64,000 nt of DNA from Sphagnum magellanicum (lineage: Eukaryota; Streptophyta; Sphagnopsida; Sphagnales; Sphagnaceae), in contig CM038912.1 of the NCBI GenBank assembly GCA_021904315.1, forward strand, positions 10,503,061-10,567,060, read 5' to 3'. Made by a program: the position numbers and the translations under genes. How positions within the stretch are numbered: the stretch's first letter is position 1; every line of letters begins with the position of its first letter. Positions 1-15,473 of the stretch are shown here, one piece after another. The notes beneath the pieces are model-generated. The model worked only from the letters and a program-made list of their open reading frames with translations, was not told where the DNA came from and ran no database searches.

Positions 1-97
1 TTGGATTTGGTGTGTTGGGATTTACGGGTTTTGGGATTTCATGCAACAAATGTGAAGGGTGCATAAAGTGTGAGGGCGTCAACTACTTTGTGCGCAG

Positions 98-2443
<2,346 letters not shown>

Positions 2444-5400
2444 AAAAAGACTACTCTTCCCTTTCTACACAAGAAGAAACAAAGCAACTTTTGCTGAAAA
2501 GCTTGTGCAGTATTATTATGGGATTGTTTCTAGAGGAGAGAATTCCTTGTCCACGGAAGAGAGATTTCATGCAAATAATGTCAGACCCAATTCTTCAAGC
2601 CCATCAACACAACATATTCTGGAGCAGATTCAACAAAGATTGAGTATATTTTTTGTCACTCAGAGTTGTCATCGTTTATGAGACCTACAGAAAAGAAAAA
2701 TCTCAATTACTTTTGCCCTTTTTTCATGCTGTTTTTCTTTTAGAGTTGAACAACTATGGCATTGTTGTTTTTTTTGTTTTCCTCCCTCTTGCCACTTGGG
2801 AGTCATTTGCAATCATAGTTTTATTTTCTTTTACTCTGTTGATGATCTCTCTCTCTCTCTCTCTCTCTCTTTTGTTTTTTGTGGGTCAAAAGAGTTTTTC
2901 ATGTTTGTACAAGGATTTTCATTTGTCCCTTCAGACATTTGCAATATAGGATTCTACGTCAACATATGTATATATATATATACATAGAGTTTTTGTGTTT
3001 TGTCCACACGAAAAGAGGATTTTAGGGTCCAATGTGCACAGTGGAAATTCAACATATGGTGCAAGGGATTGGGATAAATGAATGTTTTTTTCTTTTGACA
3101 ATCTAAAGCTTGATTAAAAGTTGTAAAACATGTAAATTTTGTCTAAGGGCATCATGAACTCTCAACACCGAAGAGAGATAAAAACACAATCCTTAAATGG
3201 TTATCTACCAATGTTATGTATGCACTTCATACCTGTAAATTTTAAGTTTTGAAAAAAAGAAAAAAAAAAATGGAACTTTTTTTTTCCCCCCAACTTTTGA
3301 TTGTTGAAATTATAGAAATCAATTAGTTAATAATTTTAAGAACCCATATTTTTATTTAAAAATCTATTAATGACTTGTATATGGATTCAAAACACAGCAT
3401 TGAAACAAAGCTCCCTTTAAGGAGTCTGAAACAACTTGAGGTAACCAGTGCTGCTGAGAGGCAAGTATTTTTGTGCCTATGAAATATCATCAGTTGATTT
3501 TTGGAAAATAGATTTTTTTTTTTTTTTTTCAATTTTTGATGAAAATTTAGTGTTGATCTGATAATTACAATTTTGGTGTCAAATGGAACTCATAATTTTA
3601 GTGTTATAAGGCAAACCTCAAGGTTTAACCACTTTGAGCTATATTTGATTTTCATACAATTGAAGTGTTTAATTGGAAATGATGGATAGAATTGGAGATT
3701 CAACTTAAATGAATTTGAAGTTTCCACTCGAGCCTTTTCTCACTTGAAAAAAAATTGAATTATATTTCAACCTCAGTCAACAACAAAATTGATTCACTTT
3801 TGCAAAATTTTCCTGTTTCATTCAACAAGTTGCCACAAAATGCAAAAAATTGGACACAACTGAAATTTTAACATAAAACCAATTGTTTCTCCTTGAGTTC
3901 CCACCAGCAGATTCCCAATGGCTACAAATCCTTAGTCCCCAACATTCAAATGATCTGGAGCATCGAGCATATTATTAGGGTTTAGGGGCCAGTTGGGCAA
4001 ATCACTCAATAGGAAAAAAAAAAATGCTCATTTGGAGCAGAATAGATAAAGGAATGGATTGAAAGATGAGCAAATATAAGGCTGGTTCCAAAGTTTTTTC
4101 TGTCACATTCTTTTTGAAAGTTCTTCTTCTGGTGTACTCTGAAGATCTTCTTCTTCTTCTTCTATTTAATACCCCAGAAAACATTTTCTTCACCAAATCT
4201 GCTGCTGCATCATACTAGTTAGTGATCAAGGTTGCATGAACAACCCATAATTTTGCTTACAATACATTTTGTTGCAACATGTGTAAGGTTCATGATCCAT
4301 TTGCAAGGCTCTCAGGGATTTTAGAGATCAATCCATCTGCAAGCTCTGAGCCTGGTGGGTGGGATCTAGAAGCTTGCTAATCTGTAGCTCTGCAGTAATT
4401 TGATCATACATTTGGGTTCTCAATGAAGAAGCTTTGCTGCAGTTGAAACCAATTCCGAGTCCAGATCCACCTTGGCACCATCTTTTGAAACTGCAGTCTC
4501 ATCCTTCCAGTGAGAGATTAATAGGAGTTTCACCACAGTTCAGAAGAAACTTCATGCTTGGTTTCCTCATGGATATGTTCAAGCGTGAAGCTGCAAAAAA
4601 CAAGCACATCCAATTATGATGAATGATCATGCCATGATCACACTAGTAGTCTCATGGAATACTCTGAACAGAAATATGTTATATATGTGATTCATGGACA
4701 TGCAGCGCAAATAATTTCATGCAATCTGTGTAAATTGGATCAGACCCATTTGGATCATGCAACCTTTTGGACATGATCAGACCATCATGTATATGACCCA
4801 ACAAATTTTGTCTGACAAGTAAAACTTAGAATTTCAGGAAGAAAAAGGTTCACAAGTTCTTACATGAACTTTTCAGGAAGCCCTTTTCAAGCATAAGTAC
4901 AGAAAGGTCATTCATGCATTCAAATGGTGGAGGGTCCTTTCCAATGTTGTGTGGTTCTTAGGTTTTAGAAGGAACCTCTGGTTTCCATTTTTAAAAACTT
5001 TATGAGGCCAGTTCTGGTTTCAGGTAGGTTCCTTTTTTTTGTTATGAAATTGAGACCCAATTTGAAATCTGGTTTTCTAATATGAGGATCAATTTCCATT
5101 CTCATTTTTTTTTAAATTTTCAAATCAAGCTGATTCTCGATTCTAAGGTAGTTTAAGGAAGGTTTTGAGTAACCTCTCAGTTAGGTTTCACAATGTCAAA
5201 TAGGACCACAAAATCATCAAGATCAAGAATTCAAACCCATTAGTGTATGCGAGCGAAAGCCTTGTCCTAAACCCTAAACCTAACCTAACCTCGGTTGTGG
5301 TTCCAACCTAGTTCCATACCTAAGACCCAATTTCGATTACGTTTTGAATAATCGAAACCAAAATCACCTTGAGTAATTTGTTAACCTGGGTACCTGCACA

Positions 5401-5976
5401 ACATTAGTCCCTTTCATAGATGAAAACATCTTTTGTGCAAGGAGGTGCCTCTTTGTATACAAATAAAAAGATTAGAGATTGTTTTACGAATGATTGAAGT
5501 TGGTATGTGTACAAGGTGTGTGTGTTCTTTTAACAACTAAACAAAGATGCAATGTTGTCCCAATTAAACAACTATAAAGTAGATGCTCCACATTTTACCA
5601 AAATAAAGTTGCATTCATTCTTTAGAAGGAATGCCTTGGAGCCCATCAAGTATGTAATTGGGTCTTTACTATTTCTATACCTCGTTCTTGAATTATAAGG
5701 AAACCAATACCCATTGAAGAATGGCAAAGATCTAAACAAATGTTTTGGTGAAAAATTCAATAGTTAACAAGTAAATGTCGAGGATTTTGAAATCCCATGG
5801 GAAAGTAGACCAACATGGTCTGTCTTGACATTTAGGGGGACAATATGCATTCCTAACTTGGATTAGGAACTTCCGAAATTGAAGATCCATTGTAACAAAA
5901 TTTAGTTCATCTAGGGTTCCAAATTGGAAGGTCAATTTGAAACAACCTTCCACAACTTGAGTCGTCCTTTCACCTA

Positions 5977-6184
5977 ATGAAAATAGTTTCAAAATCTCCT
6001 TTGATAACTTGTATCTTCCTCTCACCCAATGAAAATAGTTTCAAAATCTCCTTTGATAACTTGTATCTTCCTCTCACCCAATGAAAATAGTTTCAAAATC
6101 TCCTTTGATAACTTGTATCTTCCTCTCACCCAACGAAAATAGTTTCAAAATCTCCTTTGATAACTTGTACCTTCCTCTCACCCA
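5977..6184. repeat. Tandem repeat, about 4 copies of a 52-bp unit
   Basis: A unit beginning ATGAAAATAGTTTCAAAATC recurs at 5977, 6029, 6081 and 6133, exactly 52 bp apart. The first three copies begin ATGAAAATAG and the fourth ACGAAAATAG. A fifth, broken copy starts at 6185. The near-identity of the units points to recent amplification. No coding function is seen. Confidence 0.92.
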
Positions 6185-9100
6185 ACGAAAAGAATGACAA
6201 AATGGCGTTCCACTTTACAACCCAATAAGAAGCAACTATTGGTTCCACTTCCGAACATCACAAGAAGTTCTTATTTGGTTCCAAAGTGAAAGGCCATTTT
6301 GTTGTTATTTTCATTGAGTGAAAAGAAGTTATAAAGTATTCATGAAATGAAGAGCTTCTTGATTGTTACAGATCTAGTAAGATCACCAGCTAAAAGGATA
6401 GAGGTAAGTCAAAAAGTACTTGTCACCCACTTCCTATTTTGAAAGTAATGGGTCTGAACATAGGAACTTAGTGTTGGGTAGTTTTTTACTTTTATAAAGA
6501 ACCTCTAATTCTAGTTTTATACAATAAATTAAAAAGGTTCCAATTCCATACAGAAATGGAATCTGATTCTTGATTTGGTTTTCTTTTTAAAATTTTAATT
6601 TCAATTAGGAAAACGCATTATTATAAAATTGTAATTTTTATATTCTTAGCATCATGTCTAAAATGATTATATAGTATGTTATGAACTAAACTAAACTAGT
6701 ATTCTAAAGTGATTGCAATGTATGTTATGATTAAAAAAATTAGCATTATAATTAAATTGGACAATATATTGCACACATGAAAATGTGTGTGCTTACTTTT
6801 ACTTGGACTTGATTCTGTTGACTCATACAATTAACATGATTGAAATTAATCATAAAATATGACACACATGATTGTAATGCTACGTTTTAATAACATATGA
6901 TAATAAAATAGAAAAAAATTATGTTTTCATTTTAAAAACTACATTATGAAAAAAATGACAATAAAAATATAGTTCTTATGTTTTCAATTATTATTCATAA
7001 TTATTCAAATAAGTAAATAATTAAAAGGGGGAAAATTTTGGGGGAAAAAGTAACCAAAAACTGGAGTATTAATCTAAAACGTCATACTTTTATTAATATA
7101 ATAAAAACAAATGATAATAATCAGCTAAATGTACATGATAATATTGAACTATTCAAAATCCATGATTAAATTAGTGTTTATGATGAATCAATTGAATGAA
7201 TATAAATCTCCAAATTAAGCTAGCCCCAAACTAAACCATCAATTTATTCATTTACTAAAAATGAGATGAGTAAAATGGAAGAATAAATTTTTTAAATTAT
7301 TTCGATTTACTACAAAAATATAATATAACTAATGGTCATGTGATTTAAATTTGAAATTAAAAAGGATATAGAAATTAACTAAATTTATAAAATTAAAGTA
7401 AAATCCGTTGTTACTACAAAAGCATTGTAGCATTGAGTTCAATTTTTTGTACTTTTATTACAAAACTTGATATAAGATTGAAGACACACAAATGTTTAAT
7501 TTAATTTCACATGTGAATTTTTCTTGTTATAATATTTTAAAAATATTTTGTAAAAAAATTTATGTTTGATAAACATATGGCCTAAATCGACATATATAAA
7601 TTAATGTAATGTCTAAAAATTTGGATTAAAAATACTATAAAATCGGAGACAATGATGAAAGTAAATAAATTGAAAGTACTTAAATAGTTGTATTCAAAAT
7701 TTGTAACCCAAGCAAAAAAATTAAACATTATTTCAATTTTTGAAACAAATAATTCTTTTATTCACATTTTGAAATTGAAAGAAATCAAGAAGTTCAATGT
7801 GATTATGCTAGTAAATTAGTTTTACCTAAATAATTATACATTATAACTCAATCAAAGATTTAAAACATTATATATGAATTTTTGAATTAAGTGCTTCTTT
7901 TTTCACAGTATGAAACTAAAAAAATTAAAAAGTTCAATGTAGTTGTGAAAGTAAATGTTTTATCGAAATAATTTCATTTTAGATATTACATATAAAATTT
8001 TGAAATAAATATTTAAAATCATTTTAATTGTTGAACATTTTGAAATGGAAAAACATACAAAATTCCATAAAATTAGGAAAGTAAATAAACTAGATGTACC
8101 TTTAACATCTAAAAACTTTTTGCCTCCAAAAATTTGTTTTCAAAACTTCTACATGCTTTACACACATAACCTTTTTTAAAAAACCCTAATGGCACTAATA
8201 TCACATCCCCAATCCAGTGTCATATTTAAAAAATATGTCTTCTTGAATAAGAATGCCACTTAATTCCAAAAAGAAATTTGAAATTAATTAAAATTATTTT
8301 TATTGTTTAATTATAGAGTCAAAAGTGTCCAAAATGTGCTTGAACATGGGTAGGGTGTTTGCCCATAGGTGGGATGTTTGCTTATTAGCCTACCCACCCA
8401 CTAACTAACCCATGTTTGCCCACTAGATGGATGAAAATCAAATTACACTTAAACTATGGATGAAACTTATTCCACATGGATGAAAAATTGGAAAAAAAAA
8501 CAAAAAAAAACAAATGGAACCCCAAAAATTGCAATAAATTTATAAAAATTCCAAGAAAACAAGATGTGGCAAAATCAAATTGTTAACAAACTTTCCAATT
8601 AGGTTTGATCAATTGAAAAAAACACGAAAATAAAATGGGAGGTCTGGTTGGACCTTTCAAACCTTCTTATCATAGGTCTTTCCCTAGGTTTTGCAAAGCT
8701 TCCAAGCCCACTGAACATAACAAGTTCCTAGGTTTAGGTGACCTCCAAAGTTGTTGGTGATGATGATGGAACTTCAAACTCCTTTCATTACCTAGGCCCT
8801 TCTTTTCTTTCTATCTTTGCTACACTTAGAAAACACAAGAAGACAATGAAAAAAAAAGGATGCTAACAAAATGTCAATGCCCACCCCCCTTCCTTCACCA
8901 TTAGAAAGCAATGATGACAAGGAGAAGAGCTTTTCGCTCACCAACAATGATGATGGCATTGACAACCCATGCCCTCCCCTCCCCTCCCCTCCCCCCTCCC
9001 CCTAGTCTTGTGTTTTGTTACTATTGCTATGGTGCAAAACCACCATGAAGACAACCATGATGATGAAAGAGAAAAAAGGATTGAAGAAAACAAGGGGGTA

Positions 9101-9596
9101 GGGGCCTTGTGATAGAAATAGGGCTTTTCCTTGTAGGTTTATTTTGTTTCCTCATGTTAGAACTTTTTCAAGTTCTAAGTACCCAAATTCAATTGGGGTT
9201 CAACTCCTCACATACTGTTAAACCAAAAATCATTCAAAAATCACAAAAATATTTGAGCAAGCTTTTTTATCTACCATGTAGTGCCCCTTGATTGCAACTT
9301 CTACTAGCTATAACTACATAAACAAAAACATAACCAACATTCCACATGGCATCTAAACAAAGCTCCCAAACAAACTAGTCCTAGTGCAAAACACATAATT
9401 ACAAACCCAATGCATAAAAACAAAATTGAATCTAACTACAACACTAAACAAAACTAGACCATATTTTTGGTGATTCAAAACATGACTCATATGTAACAAT
9501 GTTAAAAGTCCAAAGAAAAATGGAAAATCAAAAACACCATGTGCAAAAGAAAATTGGTATAACATATAAAATTTACAAAATGGAAAATCATCATGT

Positions 9597-10428
9597 GTTC
9601 TAGAATCTCAAAGTGATTTGAGATTACACATCTTGGGATTATATCACATACACTAATTATTTAAAATTATGTTCACACTAGAACATGTTCGACAATGTTT
9701 TACCCTAGTTTACTTATAGTAATTAGGATATAAACACATAACCAATCTAAAATTCTTGATACCTTCTTTCCAATTGTAATAAACATAGTTGCATCTATAC
9801 CAAGAGTTCCATGCACAACAAAAGTTGCACTGCATGGTCACACAAAAAACATCACCACAAGTGCATGACAAAAGTTACATTATTGACATAAAAAGCATTA
9901 CTACGCAAGGAGTGTTGACTAAACATGTAACAAAGTTGCATTTGTATAATCAAGAGGCATGGACAAATTTAACTCAACAATTTCAAGCTTTGACAATTCT
10001 AGTGATGTATTAGATGAAGGTAAAAAATTTCAAAACCTTTCTAATAAACAAGTTTTGTCACTATCTATGTATTTCACTTTTCCAAAGAGTTCCAAAAAAT
10101 TGGAACCACAAATATGCAATATTGTTGTTCTTGAATCTACAAAAGAGGTTTGCATGTAGTAATTAATAGCAACCCAAGCTATATAATTCCATTATAGCAA
10201 TAAATTGTGTTTCAATGCACAAAGTCTAGTCCAAAGTTTCAAGAATTTGTAGGTACTAATATGGTAGCGCACGACCATTGTTAGGAATGTGATTATATCC
10301 TAAGTATTATAAGTAAACTAGGATAAGTTACTATGAAGCAAATTCTAATGTGAACACAATTTTAAATATTTAATGTATGGGATATAATCCCAAGATGTGT
10401 GATCTCAAACCACATTTGAGAAAACACA
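9597..10428. repeat. Imperfect long inverted repeat (about 150-bp arms)
   Basis: The left arm (about 9597-9745) and the right arm (about 10275-10428) are reverse complements over most of their length. The shared core reads ACACATCTTGGGATTATATC in the left arm. The arms flank about 530 bp with no clear coding content. This could be a foldback or MITE-like non-autonomous element, or two inverted copies of one repeat. Exact ends and target-site duplications were not resolved. Confidence 0.75.
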
Positions 10429-11089
10429 GACTTACCACACTAGGTGTGAAGGGTCCTTAGGGGAATGCCCACACCCGGAAGGCTTTACCCTACACATAAG
10501 GAGCTAGTAGAATTTTGCGAGCGTATGTTTTAAGGCACCTTACACCAAGCTAAATTTCTATTTCAATAGAGGAAGGCCCCTTAACCTTAGGCCTAAAAGA
10601 GGCCTCACCTCACCTCCTTTGCTTCTCAAATGAATCACAACAATTTAAAATTCTACAAGATCTTTACACAAGGTAAGGACTTCTTCAAAACAAGGCTTTT
10701 TTCTGTGAATTTGAGTCCTGCACTTGACTCACACCTTGTTGTAGTAGGCCCTCATTCCCAGAATAGCTTTGGACTCTTGATCCTTACCCTACACATAAGG
10801 TGCCATTAAGGTGCCATCCCTTTGACATCAGCCCTATTCTCCACCCCTTAAGGTGCCACCTTGTGTACCTAAAAATATGTACCCACGTTGGTTAAGCTAC
10901 GAAAAGTGGACCAAAATGATCCAAAGTGGTCCAAAGTGGAACAAGACTACATGAAGCATACCTAATCCTAGAAGAAAAGGCCCCAAAAATATCAAATGGA
11001 CCAAGGTGGAACCGGAACATGAAGAAGAGGGAAAACGAGAACACGTACACGGAACGAACTGGAACCGGGCCGTAGGAAGACGGCGGACG

Positions 11090-11405
11090 ATCACAGGAAC
11101 ACGCACCAAACCGGAACCGGAACCGGAACCGGAACCAGATGAAGAGGGAGGATGATCACAAGACCATGCACCAAACTGGAACTGGAACCAGATGAAGAGG
11201 GGGGACGATCACAAGACCATGCACCAAACTGGAACCGGAACCAAGGAAGAGGGAGGATGATCACAAGATCACGCACCAAACTGGGACCGGAACCAGAGGA
11301 AGAGGGAGGATGATCACAAGAGCACGCATCAAACTGGAACCGGAACCAGAGGAAGAGGGATGATGTTCACAAGACCACACCAAACTGGAACCGGAACCAC
11401 GAGAC
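11090..11405. repeat. Minisatellite, about 52-54 bp period, upstream of CK2 beta
   Basis: About six degenerate units share CACCAAACTGGAACCGGAAC followed by a GAAGAGGGAGGATGATCACAA-like segment. Units start near 11097, 11161, 11214, 11266, 11320 and 11371. The block is clearly richer in G and C than its surroundings. It ends about 110 bp before the likely CK2 beta start codon, so it lies in the promoter or 5' UTR. The open frames crossing it are products of the repeat. Confidence 0.85.
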
Positions 11406-11423
11406 GAGGGAGGACGAGAACAG

Positions 11424-11470
11424 GAGAGATAGAGAGAGCGCGAGAGTGTGTGTGTGTGTGCGCGCGCTCT
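11424..11470. repeat. GA/GT/GC dinucleotide tract
   Basis: Successive short GAGA, GTGTGT and GCGCGC runs lie just upstream of the CK2 beta start, probably within its 5' UTR or core promoter. Confidence 0.8.
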
Positions 11471-11519
11471 CGTGCTGCGCCTTCTGTGCACTTCGATCGC
11501 GCAGGGGAAGTGGGCGGAC

Positions 11520-13952
11520 ATGTTCAACAACAGCGGCAAGGAGCGCAGGAGCAGTGCCGTTGATAATGGTTTCGCTGTGTTCCAAAACGGGAACAACGGA
11601 CGGAACAAGGAGCGGCCATCTGTGCCTTCGTCCGCAGCACCTGCTGCCTCTACACTTCACTTTCGTGGCGCCATGGACAACTCCACGTACCCTGATGATG
11701 GTGCGCATTTTTTTCCCGGCTCTTTGATTCATTGTTATTTCCAAAATGATGCAAAACGATGATGATTGCGATTTTTTGAAGTTTTGGTTTTATTGGTTTC
11801 TTGTTTGGAGAAAGAATGGATTGAGTCTCTGTGTGTTTGGATTCACGGAGAAGTGTGCTCGCTTCATCGCTTCCCTCCCGACCACAGCTCTGATTGAAAC
11901 AAACTTTTCTAGGGTTTGGCAACAAGGATGACAATATAGTATTGTTCTGTCACCCTGTAATATTAGGGTTTGGAACAGTGGATTTTGTGAGATGTAAATG
12001 CATCTCAGCCAAGTCTTCATGTTCCATTTCTTGGAGACTAATGGAATGCTCTTGCTCTGACAGTGGATGTCATTCATGTTCTGGTTCATCGTAAGGCAAA
12101 AGAGCTTTGAAACTTGACTAGATTTTACCAACTCTTTTGACTGTCAAATGCTGATGCCATGTTGTCAATTTCATTTTAGTTAACCATATCAACAATCTGA
12201 ACTGTAGTGAAGATTCTTTTCACTGTTTATAGACTTGTTTTTGCAGAGGATTCAGACACAGACAGCGACGAGGAGTCAGATGTGAGTGGATCTGATGGAG
12301 AGGACACTTCATGGATTTCCTGGTTCTGTGGCTTGAGAGGCAATGAGTTCTTCTGTGAGGTGGATGATGAGTACATTCATGATGAGTTCAATCTCAGTGG
12401 TCTCAGCACTCAGGTTCCCTACTATGATTATGCACTCGATCTCATTCTGGATGTGGAGTCTCCAAATGGTAAGAGAACATCACTGCATCTCCCTTTCCAT
12501 TCTGCTGCTGAAAATGATAAGGGAGGCAGATGTTCATGGCAGCTTCTTGGTATTGACCATTGAACACCGAAAGTTTCATGCTCGAGAGATGTGAACAGCA
12601 GACACAATGTAGTGTTTATGGTCTAGACATATAGGCAAGCATCAATTGTCCAGGAAGTTGGTAGTGTTCAGAAGTCTTTCATGTGTTTATGAAGTGTGTT
12701 TATACTGAGGCATGGAAGAAAAAGAGGGGTTTGACTTTATCTGCAGTGGTTGTGATGACTTAAGAAGAGTTAGAACTCTCAGAGAACCAATTAGTGTACT
12801 CTTGTTGTCTCTAATGTACATACTGCCCTGTAACCACAGATGATTTATTTACAGAGGAGCAAAATGAAATCGTTGAGTCTGCTGCTGAGATGCTGTATGG
12901 ACTCATACATGTCCGATACATCCTTACTAGCAAAGGGATGAATGCCATGGTATGTCATATCTCTGTGTCGTGGCAGGTCAGATGCAGTCCTTGTGAAGAG
13001 GTCAGAAGGCCAATTTGCTACGGGGTCATGTCCAAATAGTTGTGTGAAGTTTTTGCATTGAAGTTGAAAGTAGCGACAATTGATTCAGTTATATGAATGT
13101 CCTTGTTATATTTTGCAGCAGGTTTATCTTACATGATTGTGGTCTGATTGGTTTGCAGTTAGAGAAGTGCAAGAATGTGGACTTTGGCAGGTGTCCCAGA
13201 ACATATTGTTCTGGCCAGCCATGTTTGCCTATGGGGCAGTCTGATGTCTCGAGGACAAGTACTGTGAAAATTTACTGTCCTAAGTGTGAAGACATATATT
13301 ACCCCCGGTCCAAGTACCAAGGCAGTATCCTCTTTCACATGGACTGTTTGCTGCTTTGTCATGTCATGTGGCAATCAATTGGGGTGCATTGCAGAAATAA
13401 TCAGTTCCCTCATTTTCTTGAACATTTGTTAATTATGCTTTGACATCATGTTTGTAATTGTCACTGCAGTAGCTTGGCATTCCTGGAACTGTGGCACTTC
13501 AATCATTCTAAGAGGAATCCTGATCTTAGTTGGATTTCTTTTAGAGTATGGGATTCTACTTTGTTGTCATTTGCCCCAGTTTCATAAATGTCACTGTATT
13601 TAGTTGGCAGACCGTTTGGGATGATGTTCAGAGAGGCCTGGAACAGCCAGGTACTAAATTGTCACTGGACCATCAGAGCAGTGCCTGGAGCTGAGTTTTG
13701 GGCCTTTCTTGGTGGAGGGTAATTGAATATTGGTCATGGGATAATGTTCCTGTTAAGTGTGGAACTCAACTGCTATGTAGCCTTTATTCCTGTGATTTTC
13801 TTAATACAGGTCCAGATATTGATGGCGCATACTTTGGGACAACATTTCCTCATCTGTTTTTGATGACTTATCCTCAAGTAAAACCAGCCAAGCCAACACA
13901 GAGCTATGTACCAAGGATATTTGGGTTCAAACTCCACAAGAGTGCTAGGTAG
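11520..13952 (+). CDS. CKB: Protein kinase CK2 regulatory subunit beta
   Basis: Five exons (11520-11700, 12247-12468, 12840-12949, 13159-13324, 13810-13952) encode about 273 residues, ending with TAG at 13950-13952. The protein dimerises through a zinc finger and binds two catalytic alpha subunits to form the CK2 holoenzyme. The zinc ligands are visible as CPRTYC and CPKC in exon 4. Other hallmarks are an acidic serine-rich stretch ([19 protein letters not shown]), [53 protein letters not shown] and [13 protein letters not shown]. The start chosen is the ATG opening [10 protein letters not shown], giving a plant-style N-terminal extension of about 60 residues. At the exon 4/5 junction the reading is [13 protein letters not shown], about two residues longer than the usual plant YQGNIDGAYFG. 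The TAG follows [10 protein letters not shown], as in plant homologues that lack the longer animal tail. Confidence 0.95.
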
Positions 13953-15473
13953 TTAACCGTGCCACAATTGGAAGTGGCAAATGTAGTTAGATCCAGTTCT
14001 GAGGCATTGGTTGCAGCCATGATGCACAGTGACGGCCACGTTTTTGCTGTTATGTGCTGCTGCAGTTGACTTTTGGGCTTTGCATCTTTGCACAGTAGGA
14101 TGCAGTTGGCTTCTTCACAATATTGTTGATGTTACCAAGCAGATTTGCATCCTGTTGTCATGTTAAACAATGTAACTGGAAATGGAATTGAATTGGCAGC
14201 AGATCCCCCTTACAAGTTAAATTCCCCTTCTGCAGCTTTGTCACATACATCTAAGGTTGAGAGATGGTTCGATAGAAGAAAGCAGGTGAATATCTTTTGA
14301 TGCTATGTACTGCAAGCTGACCCTCACAAGCTTGTTGCAGATGACTGAGGATACCATTTGACTTACTTGATAAGCTATCTGTCTTGGGTGCTAGCCACCA
14401 TCATGACCGAATCTTCCCCTTGCTTTCAGAAATGTGACAAGGGCTCACGGTGCAGATTTTGGAAGATGGTTTGCCCAGGTTGTGAGCTGATTGTATACTT
14501 ATCTACACGCACTGTCAGAGCTGATGAAGTTTGTGCATAATCCTAGCAGCTCGGCACTCCTATTCATATTGAAGGTGAGTGTTTGACACTTTTGTGAAAC
14601 AATTCATAACATTATGACTACACTCATTAGCATGTTATGTTCAAATTATTGTCAAGGAACTTACAAAATTTTCACATTATAGAGTTAAGCATACAATGTA
14701 TTGTTCTAAATAAAAAATCCATTGAGGAAGGGTGAGTCCTAGTGTATCATTTCACCTCCTTCATAATTGTCAAATGATCATCATATCCCCCTTCTCCACC
14801 TTTGCGAAACGCATATGAGATAAAAGTGTGGTGCTATTGGGAACATCTTGGCGAACACATTGTGAATAGGAAAAAGGAAAACCCCTAAAAAAAATTCCCC
14901 CCTTCCCTTCCCCCAAAACGCCAAATGAAAACAACTGGACCCTGGTAAGTGCATCTGGAGGCTCCTCATTACCTGCATGGAAATTATGACCCGAAAACTG
15001 ATCAGTTTTCAGCATTGTCCATGAAGAAGAAGTGGAGCTGTGAATCAAACTCCTAAAAAGGCCTCTTCACAAAGTGAGTTTCACAGTTTCTTTTCTGTAA
15101 CGCTCCTCTTTCTCTCTCTTTCTGTCTCTCTCTCTCTCTCTTGAGGTCTTTTCATATAGGAGAAATGGGCCTAAGTGCTTACCAGCCTCAGGCATAGATC
15201 TCAAATCAGGAAGGGCCTGTTCTCAGGTCCTTTTCCCCCTTAAGGCAGAGCTGGGATTTTTTCACTTTTTAGAAGTAGTGAGAGGGTGGCTGGTACGTTC
15301 CACCGCAGAAGATCCCGCTTCCTGAAAACAGGTTTCTTCAGGGCAGGTAAGGGAGCTGAAAATACAAAGGAAAAATCCAGGCAGTGCTTTACGTTTTGGT
15401 GTTTCCTAAATATTTTTCAAAGAATTCTGTCGGTCCCTCTGTCTGTCTGTCTGTCTGTCTGTCTTCCCTGAGC
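13953..15473. other. CK2 beta 3' region and PsbS upstream region
   Basis: No gene is recognised. The first few hundred bases are probably CK2 beta 3' UTR. CT-rich tracts occur at about 15108-15141. A (CTGT)n tract at about 15440-15464 ends about ten bases before the candidate PsbS ATG and is probably in its 5' UTR. Confidence 0.6.

Larger units (their letters stand above)
2444..11519. other. Intergenic, AT-rich, no gene recognised
   Basis: About 9 kb lie between the MAPKKK and the CK2 beta gene. The short open frames here have no recognisable domain and no plausible exon chain. The stretch from about 6500 to 8600 is very AT-rich. Simple repeats include CT at 2846-2870, TA near 2970-2982, CTT near 4147-4161 and a C-rich run at 8971-9002. 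A telomere-like AAACCCTAA word sits near 5270. Larger repeats are listed separately. Confidence 0.7.

Noticed and set aside
5265-5295. Telomere-like AAACCCTAAACC sequence
   Set aside because: Only one or two degenerate units are present; such words are common in plant promoters and intergenic DNA and do not indicate a telomere.
11091-11744. Several minus-strand frames of 60-125 codons rich in Pro, Val and Leu
   Set aside because: They are periodic readings of the minisatellite and the antisense of CK2 beta exon 1.
14358-14540. Cysteine-containing 60-codon frame downstream of CK2 beta, suspected second zinc finger or duplicate exon
   Set aside because: The cysteine spacing does not match CK2 beta or another finger I know, and CK2 beta already ends properly at 13952.
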